Assembly (NCBI RefSeq): GCF_003730115.1
Contig: NZ_RJVP01000001.1
Location: 558,001-622,000 of the forward strand
Origin: Pseudomethylobacillus aquaticus
GTDB lineage: Bacteria > Pseudomonadota > Gammaproteobacteria > Burkholderiales > Methylophilaceae
Length of the DNA stretch: 64,000 nt
Direction: 5' to 3'
Of the stretch, positions 27,299-35,607 are shown piece after piece. Position 1 is the first letter of the stretch; every line of letters starts with the position of its first letter. The position numbers and the translations under genes are program-made. A model generated the notes under the pieces. That model did no database searches. It saw only the letters and a program-made list of their open reading frames with translations, and was not told where the DNA came from.

Positions 27299-27407
27299 CG
27301 TCATTCCTGCGCAGGCGGGAATCCAGTTCCGGCTGAGCAACAAGCCATTAGCAGGACAAGGCGGCATCATCAACCTTGCCTGGATTCCCGCCTACGCGGG
27401 AATGACG
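27299..27407. repeat. Inverted pair of REP-like elements between the two DUF1989 genes
   Basis: Two 28-bp units in opposite orientation (27299-27326 and 27380-27407), each a hairpin built on a TCATTCC(C)GC..GCGGGAAT core, separated by 53 bp. The same family is seen around 36.6-37.0 kb. It lies in a 329-bp gap inside the guanidine operon and may act as a transcription or mRNA-stability element. Confidence 0.75.
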
Positions 27408-27464
27408 GCTATGGCTGTTTCCAATTGCGCGGTATCGCACCGACCCATCGACGGCAATGACGTC

Positions 27465-28232
27465 TTACAGGTAATAACGCTCCGTATTGGCAAAGCCACG
27501 CTGGTTCTGCTCACAATGGTTGCGGCATAGATCATCGGCGGCGGCCAGGCCGGCATGCCAGGCGCTGAGCTTCACGGCAGCGGGCTGATACAGCCCGGCA
27601 GGTGCCAGCGGATGCGGTGCCGCTGACAGCACCAGCAGCACGTTCATATCGAAACGCAGCTCCACGAAATCACCCGCTTTGCTGTGCCCGCTCACAAAAT
27701 GCAGCTTGCCTGCCTCATCCGGCGCGGCCTTGCTGAAAAAATTGATATTGGCCACCAGGTCACGCTTGCCCAGACCGTACTTGGTCATTTCCACCAGCAG
27801 GCCATCTCGGCCGTTACGGGTCATGGCGTTGCGCTGGGTCTGGTAATTGGTGGCGCCATATTTGGCGGCGATCATGCCGGCATCGCTGACGCCACAGTAG
27901 GTGTCGTGCCAACCCACGCTATCCGCGATCACCGAGCACATCACCCGGCCCATGTCCGAGTAACACACATGACCGGTGGTGAGGAAGGCCGTGTGTTGCG
28001 CCTTCAAAGTATCCGGCATGTTGTAGCGCTCCAGCTTATCCTCGGGATTGAACAACAGTGCGGACAGATTGGCGCCACCTTCCAGATCGGTGATGCGCAG
28101 TGCGCTACCGCGCCGCATCAGCCCAGACCAGTGATGGCCACCGGGGATGACCTCCTCCCACAGTGCCGGGGCAGGCAATGCGCCTGCTGGCGATGGCGGG
28201 CTGACGACGTTTTCAGTGACTGATGTGCTCAT
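27465..28232 (-). CDS. DUF1989 protein, probable carboxyguanidine deiminase subunit (paralogue)
   Basis: A 255-residue DUF1989 paralogue of the gene just downstream. It keeps the same frame of motifs: LRITDLEGGANLSALLF, TTGHVCYSDMGRVMCSVIAD, GWHDTYCG, GKRDLVANINFFSKAAPDEAG and DFVELRFDMNVLLVL. Near the end it lacks the [10 protein letters not shown] cysteines of its partner, which suggests the two subunits have split roles. It should form the heteromeric carboxyguanidine deiminase with the downstream product. Start codon gives a Pro/Ser/Val-rich N-terminal 20 residues of unknown role. Confidence 0.84.
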   Translation of the reverse strand: MSTSVTENVVSPPSPAGALPAPALWEEVIPGGHHWSGLMRRGSALRITDLEGGANLSALLFNPEDKLERYNMPDTLKAQHTAFLTTGHVCYSDMGRVMCSVIADSVGWHDTYCGVSDAGMIAAKYGATNYQTQRNAMTRNGRDGLLVEMTKYGLGKRDLVANINFFSKAAPDEAGKLHFVSGHSKAGDFVELRFDMNVLLVLSAAPHPLAPAGLYQPAAVKLSAWHAGLAAADDLCRNHCEQNQRGFANTERYYL

Positions 28233-28278
28233 GCGCTGTCCTTGGTTTTGCTAATGCCGGTTGTATTGATGATCAAGG

Positions 28279-28743
28279 CTACTGGCCTCTGGCTGGCGTA
28301 CGTTGATGCAACGGCGGAATGATGGCGCCCATCAATTGCAGCTTGCCGGTGATCACACCGCGCAAGGCGATGATCTCGTCCGCGATGGCCTGCACGGTCT
28401 GCGCCGGGCCCTGTACCAGGATGACTTCCATGGTCTGGTTGTCGGCCAGATGCACGTGCAGCGAGCTGATCACTTCGTCCAGATACTGGTACTGCAGGTC
28501 AGCAATGGTCTTCTGCAGGTTGCGCGTACCGTTGTTGTAGAGGATGGTGATGGTGCCCACCATGACCTCGTTGCCCTTCTCGCGCTTATGCTCGGCCAGA
28601 TGCTGACGCAGCATGTCGTTGATGGCCTGCGAGCGGCTGTCAAAACCACGCTCGGCCACCATGGCATCCAGATCGGCATGCAGCTCGTCCGGCAAGGAGA
28701 TGCTGATGCGATTCACCGGTGGTTTTTTGTTTTTCTCGTTCAT
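28279..28743 (-). CDS. NikR-like ribbon-helix-helix regulator lacking two nickel ligands
   Basis: A 154-residue regulator with the NikR layout: ribbon-helix-helix DNA-binding domain (about 11-50, RISISLPDELHADLDAMV and SRSQAINDML) and an ACT-like C-terminal domain (about 60-145). In E. coli NikR the square-planar nickel site uses His76, His87, His89 and Cys95. Here the LHVH pair is kept, but by alignment His76 is replaced by Tyr and Cys95 by Thr. It probably does not sense nickel in the usual way. Embedded in the guanidine operon 46 bp upstream of the DUF1989 gene, it may sense another ligand or use a different metal. Confidence 0.83.
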   Translation of the reverse strand: MNEKNKKPPVNRISISLPDELHADLDAMVAERGFDSRSQAINDMLRQHLAEHKREKGNEVMVGTITILYNNGTRNLQKTIADLQYQYLDEVISSLHVHLADNQTMEVILVQGPAQTVQAIADEIIALRGVITGKLQLMGAIIPPLHQRTPARGQ

Positions 28744-29101
28744 GTTTCCTCCTGTTCGCTGCGGTGTTGCCGGGCGTGTTTTCCGCCTTGTCGAGCATCT
28801 CTGTCTGACTAGATACTGTTCTGACCCGCTGGCTGCGTTTCCACCTTACTGCGTTTCCAGCCCGAAGCTGCGTCAGGACGCAGCGAGATGATGGCAGAGC
28901 AAGGCGCACAGCGCGCACATCCCACATCTCGACGACTCCGGGCTTGCCTTGGGACACTTCCACATGGGCGAGGGCTGTTGCGAGCCGCTGTCAGCGGGGC
29001 AAAGCGCAGCGCAGAAACCGCAACGTCCATGTTGTACGTGAGGATTTCGAGCAGCACATGCGCCCCGATCACGGCGGCGCAGTAAGCCAGCGCCCATGCG
29101 G
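28744..29101. other. Intergenic region, 358 bp
   Basis: No supported gene between the glutamine synthetase stop and the NikR-like gene start. A reading frame stays open across much of it on the minus strand but has no family signal and is read here as a chance frame or a conserved non-coding element. A direct repeat TGGAAACGCAG occurs twice about 17 bp apart on the minus strand (near 28835-28865). Confidence 0.4.
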
Positions 29102-30466
29102 TCAGAACATGTAGCTGTACCGATCGACCTCCCACTGACTCACCGTCAAATGATAGGTCTGCCATTCCTGACTCTTGTAAGTGATGAACTCGTCTCGCAG
29201 CTCCTTGCCCAGCGTCTTTTCCACCAGCGGGTCGGCGGCGAACGCGGCCACCGCGTCTTCCAGCGTCTGCGGCAGGAACTCGATACCGCGCTGCTCACGC
29301 TCGGCTTCGGTCATGGCATACAGATTGTCTTCGTTGGGAATGCCAGGGTCGAGGTTCTCGCGTATGCCTTCCAGGCCAGCCGCCAGTGCCAGCGTAGCGG
29401 CCAGGTAGGGGTTCACGGCACCGTCGGCATTGCGTGATTCGCAACGGCCACCGCCCATGGGCACGCGCACGGAATTGGTACGGTTGTTGGAACCGTAGGA
29501 ATTGAACACCGGCGCCCAGCTGAAGTAACTCATGGCACCACGGCGCACCAGGCGCTTGTAGCTGTTGACGGTGGGCGCAAACGCGGCACATAGCGCCGGA
29601 CCATGCTTGAGGATACCGGCGATGAACTGGTAACCCAGCGTGGTGAGGCCCAGGCCGCGCGGGTCGTCCTTGGGGTCGCAGGCGAACAGGTTCTTGCCGG
29701 TGTTCAGGTCGTACAGCGACATGTTGAAATGCGCGCCGGTGCCGGTCTTGTCGGCGAAGGGCTTGGGCATCATGGTGGCCAGCAGGCCCTGTTCCTTGGC
29801 GTAATGCTTGGCCATGTAGCGGAAGAAGATGAAACGGTCGCACATGGTCAGCGCGTCGCTGTAGTTGAAATCGAACTCGAACTGACTGTTGCCGTCCTCG
29901 TGGTCAAAGGAATACAGGTCCCAGCCCAGGTCATTGATCGCCGTCGCCATCTTGTCCAGCCAACCGAAGTTGTCCATGAAGCCGCGCACGTCGTAGCAGG
30001 GCTTTGTGAGCTTGTCATCAGGATTGGGGATAGCCAGCTTGCCATCGGCTTCCTGTTTCAGCAGGTAGATCTCGCACTCGATGCCCAGATTCATGCCGAA
30101 GCCCATCTCCGCAGCCTGCGCCAGCACGTTCTTGAGCGCTACACGGGTGTTCAGCGGATACAGCTTGCCCTGAAAGCCGTTATCAGCGGGCATCCAGGCG
30201 ACCTTGGGTTCCCAGGGCAGCGGGATGATGTGATCCAGATCCGGGATGGAATTCAGCTCATCGTCACTGGGCGCCTGGCCCAGGCCATCCAGCGCGTAGC
30301 CGGTGTAACGCTCGGAACCGGCCGCCATCTGTGGCAGGTGGTCGATGGGCACCACTTTCGCTTTGGGCACGCCATGGATGTCCACATAAGCGCCTATGCA
30401 GTACTTCACCCCTTTGTCTTTCAATTCGTTCTGGATCTTGCTGATTTCTGCTGCGGACTTCGTCAT
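29102..30466 (-). CDS. glnT: Type III glutamine synthetase-family ligase GlnT
   Basis: A 454-residue glutamine synthetase-superfamily enzyme of the GlnT type. Visible motifs: [19 protein letters not shown] at the N-terminus (residues about 23-41), a metal-ligand helix around [12 protein letters not shown] (about 124-135), [31 protein letters not shown] (about 238-254) and [31 protein letters not shown] near the C-terminus (given by [12 protein letters not shown]). It would capture ammonia (or a small amine, as in gamma-glutamylmethylamide synthetase) onto glutamate. Placed between a creatininase-like hydrolase and the guanidine genes, ammonia capture is the likely role. Confidence 0.87.
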   Translation of the reverse strand: MTKSAAEISKIQNELKDKGVKYCIGAYVDIHGVPKAKVVPIDHLPQMAAGSERYTGYALDGLGQAPSDDELNSIPDLDHIIPLPWEPKVAWMPADNGFQGKLYPLNTRVALKNVLAQAAEMGFGMNLGIECEIYLLKQEADGKLAIPNPDDKLTKPCYDVRGFMDNFGWLDKMATAINDLGWDLYSFDHEDGNSQFEFDFNYSDALTMCDRFIFFRYMAKHYAKEQGLLATMMPKPFADKTGTGAHFNMSLYDLNTGKNLFACDPKDDPRGLGLTTLGYQFIAGILKHGPALCAAFAPTVNSYKRLVRRGAMSYFSWAPVFNSYGSNNRTNSVRVPMGGGRCESRNADGAVNPYLAATLALAAGLEGIRENLDPGIPNEDNLYAMTEAEREQRGIEFLPQTLEDAVAAFAADPLVEKTLGKELRDEFITYKSQEWQTYHLTVSQWEVDRYSYMF

Positions 30467-30520
30467 TTGTTACCTTTCAACAGCTTGTGAGATGGATCTA
30501 AAAACAAAACCTGGTCGCTA

Positions 30521-31309
30521 TCACGCGTGGGGATGACTTGCGGCATCGAAATAGGAATGCGGCAATGGCGGGGTCTCCTGCATGCCTTTCTCGATCAGTG
30601 CGCTGAGGTCTTCCACCATCCAGGCGAACCACTGCGCGCCCTTCTCGGCACTGGCCGCGCTGGGCTGGCCGGTCACGCCATTCAGGCTGGTGCGATTGAC
30701 CGGGTGCGAGAACACCAGACCATCGGTGCGGTCCGGGTCGTCGGCCATGGCCAGCTTGTCGGCACGAACCATGTGCGGTGCGGTGGCCAGCATCAGCGAG
30801 GTCTCGGCATCGTTGGCATGCCAGTCCTCGCCGTCGGCAAAGTGGAAAGCACGCACGCGCGGGCTGATCAGTGCGGAGTTGAACACTGCCACCATCATGT
30901 CGTCGTGCTCGCTGCGCAGCATTTCCAGCGCACAGCGTAGCGGCGCAGCGTTGGTGACATGCGTATTGACGATGAACAGGCGACGCACACCGCTGTGGTA
31001 AGCCCAGTCGCCGATCTCCTTGATTAGCTCGATGAGCGTGACCGGGCTGATGCCTATGGTGCCCGGCCAGCGGCGGCTGTGACCGATGGAACAGCCGTAA
31101 GGCATCACCGGTAACATGGGCACCTGCACCTTGTCGGCCACGGCGCGGCATAGAATGTCGGCCAGCACGTAGTCCATGCCGCAACCCATGTGCGGGCCAT
31201 GCTGCTCGGTCGCGCCTATGGGCAGGATGGCGCTATTGGCGGCACTGCCTATCATGGCGGGCAGCGCGTCCCAGCTGGCGTGTGCCCATTGCATGGAGTT
31301 CTCTGTCAT
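30521..31309 (-). CDS. Creatininase-family amidohydrolase
   Basis: A 262-residue metal-dependent hydrolase of the creatininase family. The first metal motif is LPIGATEQHGPHMGCGMD (Glu, His and Asp ligands). The second motif reads NTHVTN where classical creatininase has NGHYEN and many family members NGHGGN, so the His is kept but the Glu is replaced by Thr. WHANDAETS provides the later Glu. Family members hydrolyse cyclic amides or formamides; the substrate here is not known. I start at MTENSMQWAH; the frame is open ten codons earlier. It is in the same operon as the transporter and GlnT. Confidence 0.83.
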   Translation of the reverse strand: MTENSMQWAHASWDALPAMIGSAANSAILPIGATEQHGPHMGCGMDYVLADILCRAVADKVQVPMLPVMPYGCSIGHSRRWPGTIGISPVTLIELIKEIGDWAYHSGVRRLFIVNTHVTNAAPLRCALEMLRSEHDDMMVAVFNSALISPRVRAFHFADGEDWHANDAETSLMLATAPHMVRADKLAMADDPDRTDGLVFSHPVNRTSLNGVTGQPSAASAEKGAQWFAWMVEDLSALIEKGMQETPPLPHSYFDAASHPHA

Positions 31310-31357
31310 GGTGTTGTCTTTAAGCGTTGGGGAGTTCAAACATGGCAGTGGCGCTGA

Positions 31358-32266
31358 TCACTCAACGTTGTCCGCCACATTGGTAAACCGGATCATATGC
31401 GGTTTGACGGTCTCGACTTCGTCGCTGGCGATACTGGCAGGCGGATGGATCAGGGCTTCCAGCCGGGCTTTGGTGGCAATGAATTCCGGCGTGAACAGCT
31501 GATCCACACTGCGTGGACGCGGCACGGGCACTTCGATGAGTTCCTGCACTTCGCCCGGGTTGGCCTTGAGCACCAGGATGCGGTCTGCCAGCAGGATGGC
31601 CTCATCGAGGTCATGGGTGATGAACAGGATGGTGACGTCCACATTGCGCCAGATGTCGAGCAGATGCGCCTGCATCTTGCAGCGGGTCTGCGCATCCAGT
31701 GCGCCGAACGGCTCGTCCATGAGCAGGATACGCGGCTGGTTGACCAGCGCCCGCGCGATGGCCACACGCTGCTTCATGCCGCCTGACAGCTGATGCGGGT
31801 AAGCGCTGGCGAAGCGCTCCAGCCCCACCAGTTCCAGCCACAGATCGGCTTCGCGGCGCGCCTCTTCACTGCTCATGCCGTTCATCTCCAGGCCGAACAT
31901 GACGTTCTTGCGCACGGTGAGCCAAGGGAACAGGGTATAGCCCTGGAACACCATGCCGCGATCACGCCCGGGGCCGGTGACTGGCTTGCCATCCAGCAAC
32001 ACCTGACCGCCGCTGTAACTTTCCAGCCCGGCCAGGATGCGGATCAGCGTGGATTTACCACAGCCGGACGGGCCGATCACGCACACGAACTCGCGGCGGT
32101 GCGTCTTGAAGCTGACATTGCTCAGCGCCGTGGTCTCGCCTTGCGCGCTTTTATAGACCTTGTTGAGGCCTTTCACTTCCAGGATCACTTCGCGCTGCTT
32201 GAGCTTGTCGAAGCGCGCCTTGACCGCGTCAGACTGGCTCAGATAATCGTGTGTCGTGTTGTCCAT
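31358..32266 (-). CDS. NitT/TauT-type ABC transporter ATP-binding protein
   Basis: A 302-residue ABC ATPase of the nitrate/sulfonate/taurine family. Walker [10 protein letters not shown] (about residues 63-71), Q-loop region [13 protein letters not shown], signature [15 protein letters not shown] (about 160-174) and Walker [13 protein letters not shown] (about 182-193) are all intact, followed by the switch His in [17 protein letters not shown]-terminal extension of about 40 residues follows. It energises the adjacent permease. Transporters of this type are frequent neighbours of guanidine riboswitches. Confidence 0.94.
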   Translation of the reverse strand: MDNTTHDYLSQSDAVKARFDKLKQREVILEVKGLNKVYKSAQGETTALSNVSFKTHRREFVCVIGPSGCGKSTLIRILAGLESYSGGQVLLDGKPVTGPGRDRGMVFQGYTLFPWLTVRKNVMFGLEMNGMSSEEARREADLWLELVGLERFASAYPHQLSGGMKQRVAIARALVNQPRILLMDEPFGALDAQTRCKMQAHLLDIWRNVDVTILFITHDLDEAILLADRILVLKANPGEVQELIEVPVPRPRSVDQLFTPEFIATKARLEALIHPPASIASDEVETVKPHMIRFTNVADNVE

Positions 32267-32287
32267 GAGGCTCGCCCTTGCTGCTGA

Positions 32288-33253
32288 TTATTGTTTGTTG
32301 GCCGGTTTGTCCCAGGGGAACAAACGCTTGCCCAGCCAGGCCAGCACCAGATCCGTGCCGAGGCCGATGATGCCTATCATGAGGATGGCGGCGTATACAT
32401 TCTCGAAGTGTTCATAACGCGCTTGCTGGGTGATGAACCAGGTGATGCCGGACGAGGTGCCGATCAGCTCGGCCACGATCAGGTAGGTCCAGGCCCAGCC
32501 CAGCAGGATGCGCTGGTCGCGGTACAAGTCCGGCAGGATGCCCGGGATGACCACATGACGCAGCAGCTTGAGGCGGCTGGTGCCCAGCGTCAGCGCGGCT
32601 TCCAGCAAGGCGTAATCCAGCTTGCGTGTGGTGTTTGAAATGATCAGCACCTGCTGGAAAAAAGTGCCGATGAAGATAATGGCGATCTTGGGGCCTTCAT
32701 AGATGCCCAGCACCGCCACCGCCAGCGCACCGAAGGCCGGCGCAGGCAGGTAACGGAAGAACTCGATAAACGGTTCGAACAGGCGTGACACCGCACTGTA
32801 GGTGCCGGCCAGCACCCCCAGGGGCACCGCCACCAGCGAGGAGAGCAGAAAGCCCCAGAAGATCACCTGTATGCTCTGCCACAGGCTTTGGTGCAGCCAC
32901 AAGCCATCCTTGCTGGCGGGTGGCGTAGTAAAACCGGTGTAGAACGCTTCGGCCACCTTGTGCGGCGGTGGCAGGTAGATCGGGTTGGACAACTCCCCCA
33001 CGGGAAGGGCCCCGCCCTGCGTCTGCACGGTTTCCAGCTCGGCCTGGAACACGGCCTTGTCCACCAGCATGTCAGCCTGGAAATAATCCACCGCACCGGG
33101 ATCGCTGATGCGCACCATGGGGTGCCACAGGAAAGGCACATAGCTCACCAGACACCAGATCAGGATAGGCAATACGAAGGAGCCTATCGCCAGTAGCTTG
33201 CGCCTGTTGGGCGGCAACTCCTGCCGTGCCGCGAACCATGCCGTTGTTTCCAT
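32288..33253 (-). CDS. NitT/TauT-type ABC transporter permease
   Basis: A 321-residue permease with about six membrane helices. It has an N-terminal cytoplasmic and first helix region (about 15-45), a long periplasmic stretch containing PIYLPPPHKVAEAF, and the EAA loop LLEAALTLGTSRLKLLRHVVIPGILPDLY (given by LLEAALTLGTSRLKLL). Longer than many family members because of the periplasmic insertion of roughly 60 residues after the first helix. Lies between the solute-binding protein and ATPase genes with gaps of 35 and 21 bp. Confidence 0.92.
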   Translation of the reverse strand: METTAWFAARQELPPNRRKLLAIGSFVLPILIWCLVSYVPFLWHPMVRISDPGAVDYFQADMLVDKAVFQAELETVQTQGGALPVGELSNPIYLPPPHKVAEAFYTGFTTPPASKDGLWLHQSLWQSIQVIFWGFLLSSLVAVPLGVLAGTYSAVSRLFEPFIEFFRYLPAPAFGALAVAVLGIYEGPKIAIIFIGTFFQQVLIISNTTRKLDYALLEAALTLGTSRLKLLRHVVIPGILPDLYRDQRILLGWAWTYLIVAELIGTSSGITWFITQQARYEHFENVYAAILMIGIIGLGTDLVLAWLGKRLFPWDKPANKQ

Positions 33254-33288
33254 GCTGCTCCCCTGCCTGCCGTTTTGCCTGATTACCG

Positions 33289-34284
33289 TTACTTGTTGAC
33301 CAGACTGGTGTCGATGGCCTTGTCCAGATCCTGCGGCTTCTTGTAGATGCCGTACTTGACGTTGAAGTCATCGACGATCTTGGTCGAGCCATACAGGGAT
33401 TTGAAGCCATCGGCCTTGACCATCACCTGCTTGCCCTCTTCCAGCGTGAGCAAGCGCGTGCCCTTGAGGAAAGGCAGATAAGCAGCGGGTTTGAGGCCGA
33501 CACGGCCGGCCATGATCTTGACGGCATCCGGCTGGGTCTTGGGGTCGTTGATATACGTGACCACCTTGCCCCACACCTTGACGATCTTCTCCCAGTCGGC
33601 ACGGCGCGTGGACAGGCTGACCGGGTTGACGGTCAGCACGTCGTAGATGAGGCCGGGTTCGTCTGCCGAGGTGTAGATGGGCTTGGCACCTGGCACGCGC
33701 TTCATGGCTTCGCCGGAATTGGGCTGCCAGGCCCCGATGGCCGCCAGGCTGCCCGAGGCCAGCGCCTGCGGTGTTTCGTTGGTGGGGGTGTTGACGATGC
33801 TGACATCAGCTTCGTTGAGGCCGGCTTTCTCCAGACCGTTAAGCAGCAGCAGATGCTCGACCAGGCCGATCTCCAGGCCGACCTTCTTGCCTTTAAGATC
33901 TTTCAGGCTTTTGATGCCGGGCTTGCCGACGATCATGTCATTGCCGTTGGAATAATCCGTGACGATGATCATCACGTTCTTGGCGCCACCGGCCGCCGTC
34001 ACCAGCGCATCGCCATTGGTCACCGTCACCGCATCGATCTTGCCAGCCGAGAACGCCGTCATCGAAGCGGCATAATCGAACCACTCGAATTTGACATCGA
34101 CACCCGCCTCCTTGAACCAGCCCTTCTCGATGGCCACTTGCCAGGCCACCCAGCCCGGCCAGTCGCTGTAACCGATCTTGATCGGCTGTGCTGCCTCTAC
34201 CACCATGGCGAGACCAAGACCTGCGACCAGCACGGTGCGGCGCAGTAGCTGTTTGAACCCTGTGATACCGGAAGATGACGACAC
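33289..34284 (-). CDS. NitT/TauT-type ABC transporter substrate-binding protein
   Basis: A 331-residue periplasmic receptor with an N-terminal signal peptide (hydrophobic core [14 protein letters not shown], cleavage near VEA-AQ). The start of the mature protein, [31 protein letters not shown], is typical of the family (given by its part [11 protein letters not shown]). It has acidic and aromatic residues suitable for a cationic ligand (FEWFDYAAS). It is the first gene of the operon that runs through the creatininase, GlnT, NikR-like and DUF1989 genes. Guanidine or a guanidino or amide compound is the likely ligand; this is inference from context. Confidence 0.92.
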   Translation of the reverse strand: MSSSSGITGFKQLLRRTVLVAGLGLAMVVEAAQPIKIGYSDWPGWVAWQVAIEKGWFKEAGVDVKFEWFDYAASMTAFSAGKIDAVTVTNGDALVTAAGGAKNVMIIVTDYSNGNDMIVGKPGIKSLKDLKGKKVGLEIGLVEHLLLLNGLEKAGLNEADVSIVNTPTNETPQALASGSLAAIGAWQPNSGEAMKRVPGAKPIYTSADEPGLIYDVLTVNPVSLSTRRADWEKIVKVWGKVVTYINDPKTQPDAVKIMAGRVGLKPAAYLPFLKGTRLLTLEEGKQVMVKADGFKSLYGSTKIVDDFNVKYGIYKKPQDLDKAIDTSLVNK

Positions 34285-34331
34285 GACTGGCTCCTTAAAA
34301 GTATTATCGAAATAAATTTCAGTAATACCAA

Positions 34332-34347
34332 AGCAACCGGCATGCCA
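34332..34347 (-). promoter_or_regulatory. Sigma-54 promoter of the nitrogen-scavenging operon
   Basis: On the minus strand the sequence TGGCATGCCGGTTGCT matches the -24/-12 consensus TGGCACG-N4-TTGCW, with the invariant GG and GC correctly spaced. It lies about 48-63 bp upstream of the solute-binding protein ATG. Such promoters need an enhancer-binding activator; NtrC-like sites lie further upstream. Confidence 0.85.
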
Positions 34348-34456
34348 TTATTGAACCGATTCAAAAATCGGTCATTTTTTAATTTATATTCAATATTTTG
34401 TATCAAAAAATAACATGGTTCTGAGCAATCGTCATGCAGAGGGAAAGAGGATAACG

Positions 34457-34473
34457 AGCACCAGATACGTGCA
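34457..34473 (-). promoter_or_regulatory. NtrC-binding site (strong)
   Basis: On the minus strand TGCACGTATCTGGTGCT has the same arms and spacing (TGCAC-N5-TGGTGCT) as a known NtrC site at E. coli glnA. It is about 110 bp upstream of the -24 element, the normal enhancer distance. Confidence 0.78.
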
Positions 34474-34486
34474 AATCGGCTGCCAC

Positions 34487-34503
34487 TGCACCGGGATGTC
34501 GCA
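34487..34503. promoter_or_regulatory. NtrC-binding site (weaker, second of a pair)
   Basis: TGCACCGGGATGTCGCA on the plus strand has one perfect NtrC half-site (TGCACC) and a 4-of-6 match in the other. It begins exactly 30 bp from the stronger site, about three helical turns, so two NtrC dimers could bind the same face. Confidence 0.55.
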
Positions 34504-34571
34504 GCGGAGCATGTCACATGGGAATGGGATCTGGAGGAGGATGGTTGAATGCGTACAAGCAGGCAGACACC

Positions 34572-34599
34572 AAAATAAAAACGGGGCCTCGGCCCCGTT
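34572..34599 (-). terminator. Rho-independent terminator of the coiled-coil protein gene
   Basis: A perfect GC-rich stem (AACGGGGCC / GGCCCCGTT, two-base loop) followed on the minus strand by TTTTATTTT. It lies 49 bp after the stop of the coiled-coil gene and insulates the downstream NtrC/sigma-54 promoter from read-through. Confidence 0.88.
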
Positions 34600-34647
34600 G
34601 TTCTCACTGCGCTAGCGATTCAGCGCTCAATGATGAATTCAGCGATA

Positions 34648-34938
34648 TCACTCGCTGAATTTCTTGCGAGCCTCGGAAAGCGAATGCTTGAAGCTTTCCC
34701 AGGCATCGTCACTGCCTTTACGCAGCTCTTCCCAGGCATCGCCTGCGGATGCGCGTACTTCTTCCAGCTTGACCTTGGCTTCGTCACGCTTGGCCTTCAG
34801 TGTGGCGATATGCTCTTCCGACTTGATACGCAGATCGGCTTCTGCCTTGCGTGCACGTGCTTCCAGCACATCGATGTCGGCACTCCACTCGTCAAGTTGG
34901 GCTTTCAGTTTATCGAGATATGCATCTTTTAAACTCAT
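34648..34938 (-). CDS. Coiled-coil hypothetical protein
   Basis: A 96-residue, highly charged, almost fully helical protein (MSLKDAYLDKLKAQLDEW, then KAKRDEAKVKLEEVRASAGDAWEELRKG). The heptad pattern across residues about 5-70 indicates a coiled coil, and the second half repeats the phrase DAWE-(E/S)-(L/F)-(R/K), seen at GDAWEELRKG and DDAWESFKHS. No signal peptide. Similar small proteins are common in Proteobacteria and are loosely linked to stress or membrane association; no definite function. Single-gene unit with its own terminator. Confidence 0.75.
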   Translation of the reverse strand: MSLKDAYLDKLKAQLDEWSADIDVLEARARKAEADLRIKSEEHIATLKAKRDEAKVKLEEVRASAGDAWEELRKGSDDAWESFKHSLSEARKKFSE

Positions 34939-35213
34939 GAATCACTCCTTGGTTTTGGAAGGGTTAGCTTGAACCAGAAAGGTTACGCTATTTGTACGAC
35001 TGCATACTTATGCAAAAGTGCCCACTTATTTAGATAGGAATATAGTGATTGAGGCGATTTCATAGCTGATTCAGCTATTTAGAAGCCCAAAAAATGAAGT
35101 ATCTTTTGATTATCCAAGCTGACTAATGGAATCCTGTGCGGCCGGATGCAGTCTCAAATCAAGTGTGATTTACAAGATGTTTAAGTGCTATTTCAAAAAA
35201 GCAAAGGCCCACC
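34939..35213. other. AT-rich intergenic region
   Basis: About 275 bp between divergent genes; it must hold both promoters. No gene or clear repeat was seen. Confidence 0.4.
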
Positions 35214-35549
35214 ATGATCCGCACTATCCAACCGCTGTGGATGGCATGTTTATTTTTATGGACACTGCCAGCACATGCTGAAATACCTGCGTTTTCCTCT
35301 GGTCAACCATATGAAGAAGTCAAGGCAGCGCTGATCAAACAAGGCTGGCAAGCGGTCAGCAATCCTGACATCAGTGGCAGCAGCTTGTATGCGCAAGAGG
35401 TCTATCAACAGGGAAAACCGGAAGTGGTGGACTGCGTTTCCATGGAACTGGATGGCTGCTGGTTCTTGTATAAAAAAGGCCGACAAACGCTGCAAGTCCG
35501 CACCATCACCCGCGCGCTGCGCTTCGAGTCAGTGCAGCACTCCAAGTAA
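35214..35549 (+). CDS. Secreted hypothetical protein
   Basis: A 111-residue protein with a signal peptide (WMACLFLWTLPAHA, cleavage after AHA) and a mature domain of about 88 residues. The mature part begins with PYEEVKAALIKQGWQAV, a pattern seen in periplasmic beta-lactamase-inhibitor-like or PASTA-like folds, and has two Cys (VDCVSMELDGCWF) that may form a disulfide. I do not recognise the family. Followed by a bidirectional terminator. Confidence 0.6.
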   Translation: MIRTIQPLWMACLFLWTLPAHAEIPAFSSGQPYEEVKAALIKQGWQAVSNPDISGSSLYAQEVYQQGKPEVVDCVSMELDGCWFLYKKGRQTLQVRTITRALRFESVQHSK

Positions 35550-35557
35550 ACCGATGC

Positions 35558-35592
35558 AATAACAAAGCCCGCATGATCAGGCTTTGTTATTT
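35558..35592. terminator. Bidirectional terminator between convergent genes
   Basis: Inverted repeat AACAAAGCC / GGCTTTGTT with a loop of about ten bases, flanked by AT-rich sequence, positioned between the secreted protein gene and the exonuclease gene. Confidence 0.65.
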
Positions 35593-35607
35593 GTTACCGT
35601 CGGTGTG

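Noticed and set aside
28809-29165. A minus-strand open reading frame overlapping the GlnT stop
   Set aside because: It is largely in the intergenic gap, has an implausible Arg/Ser/Pro composition in its second half and overlaps the real GlnT 3' end in another frame.
34285-34620. A guanidine-I (ykkC) riboswitch in the leader of the ABC importer operon
   Set aside because: The long conserved ykkC blocks are absent; the region instead holds the sigma-54 promoter and NtrC-like sites.
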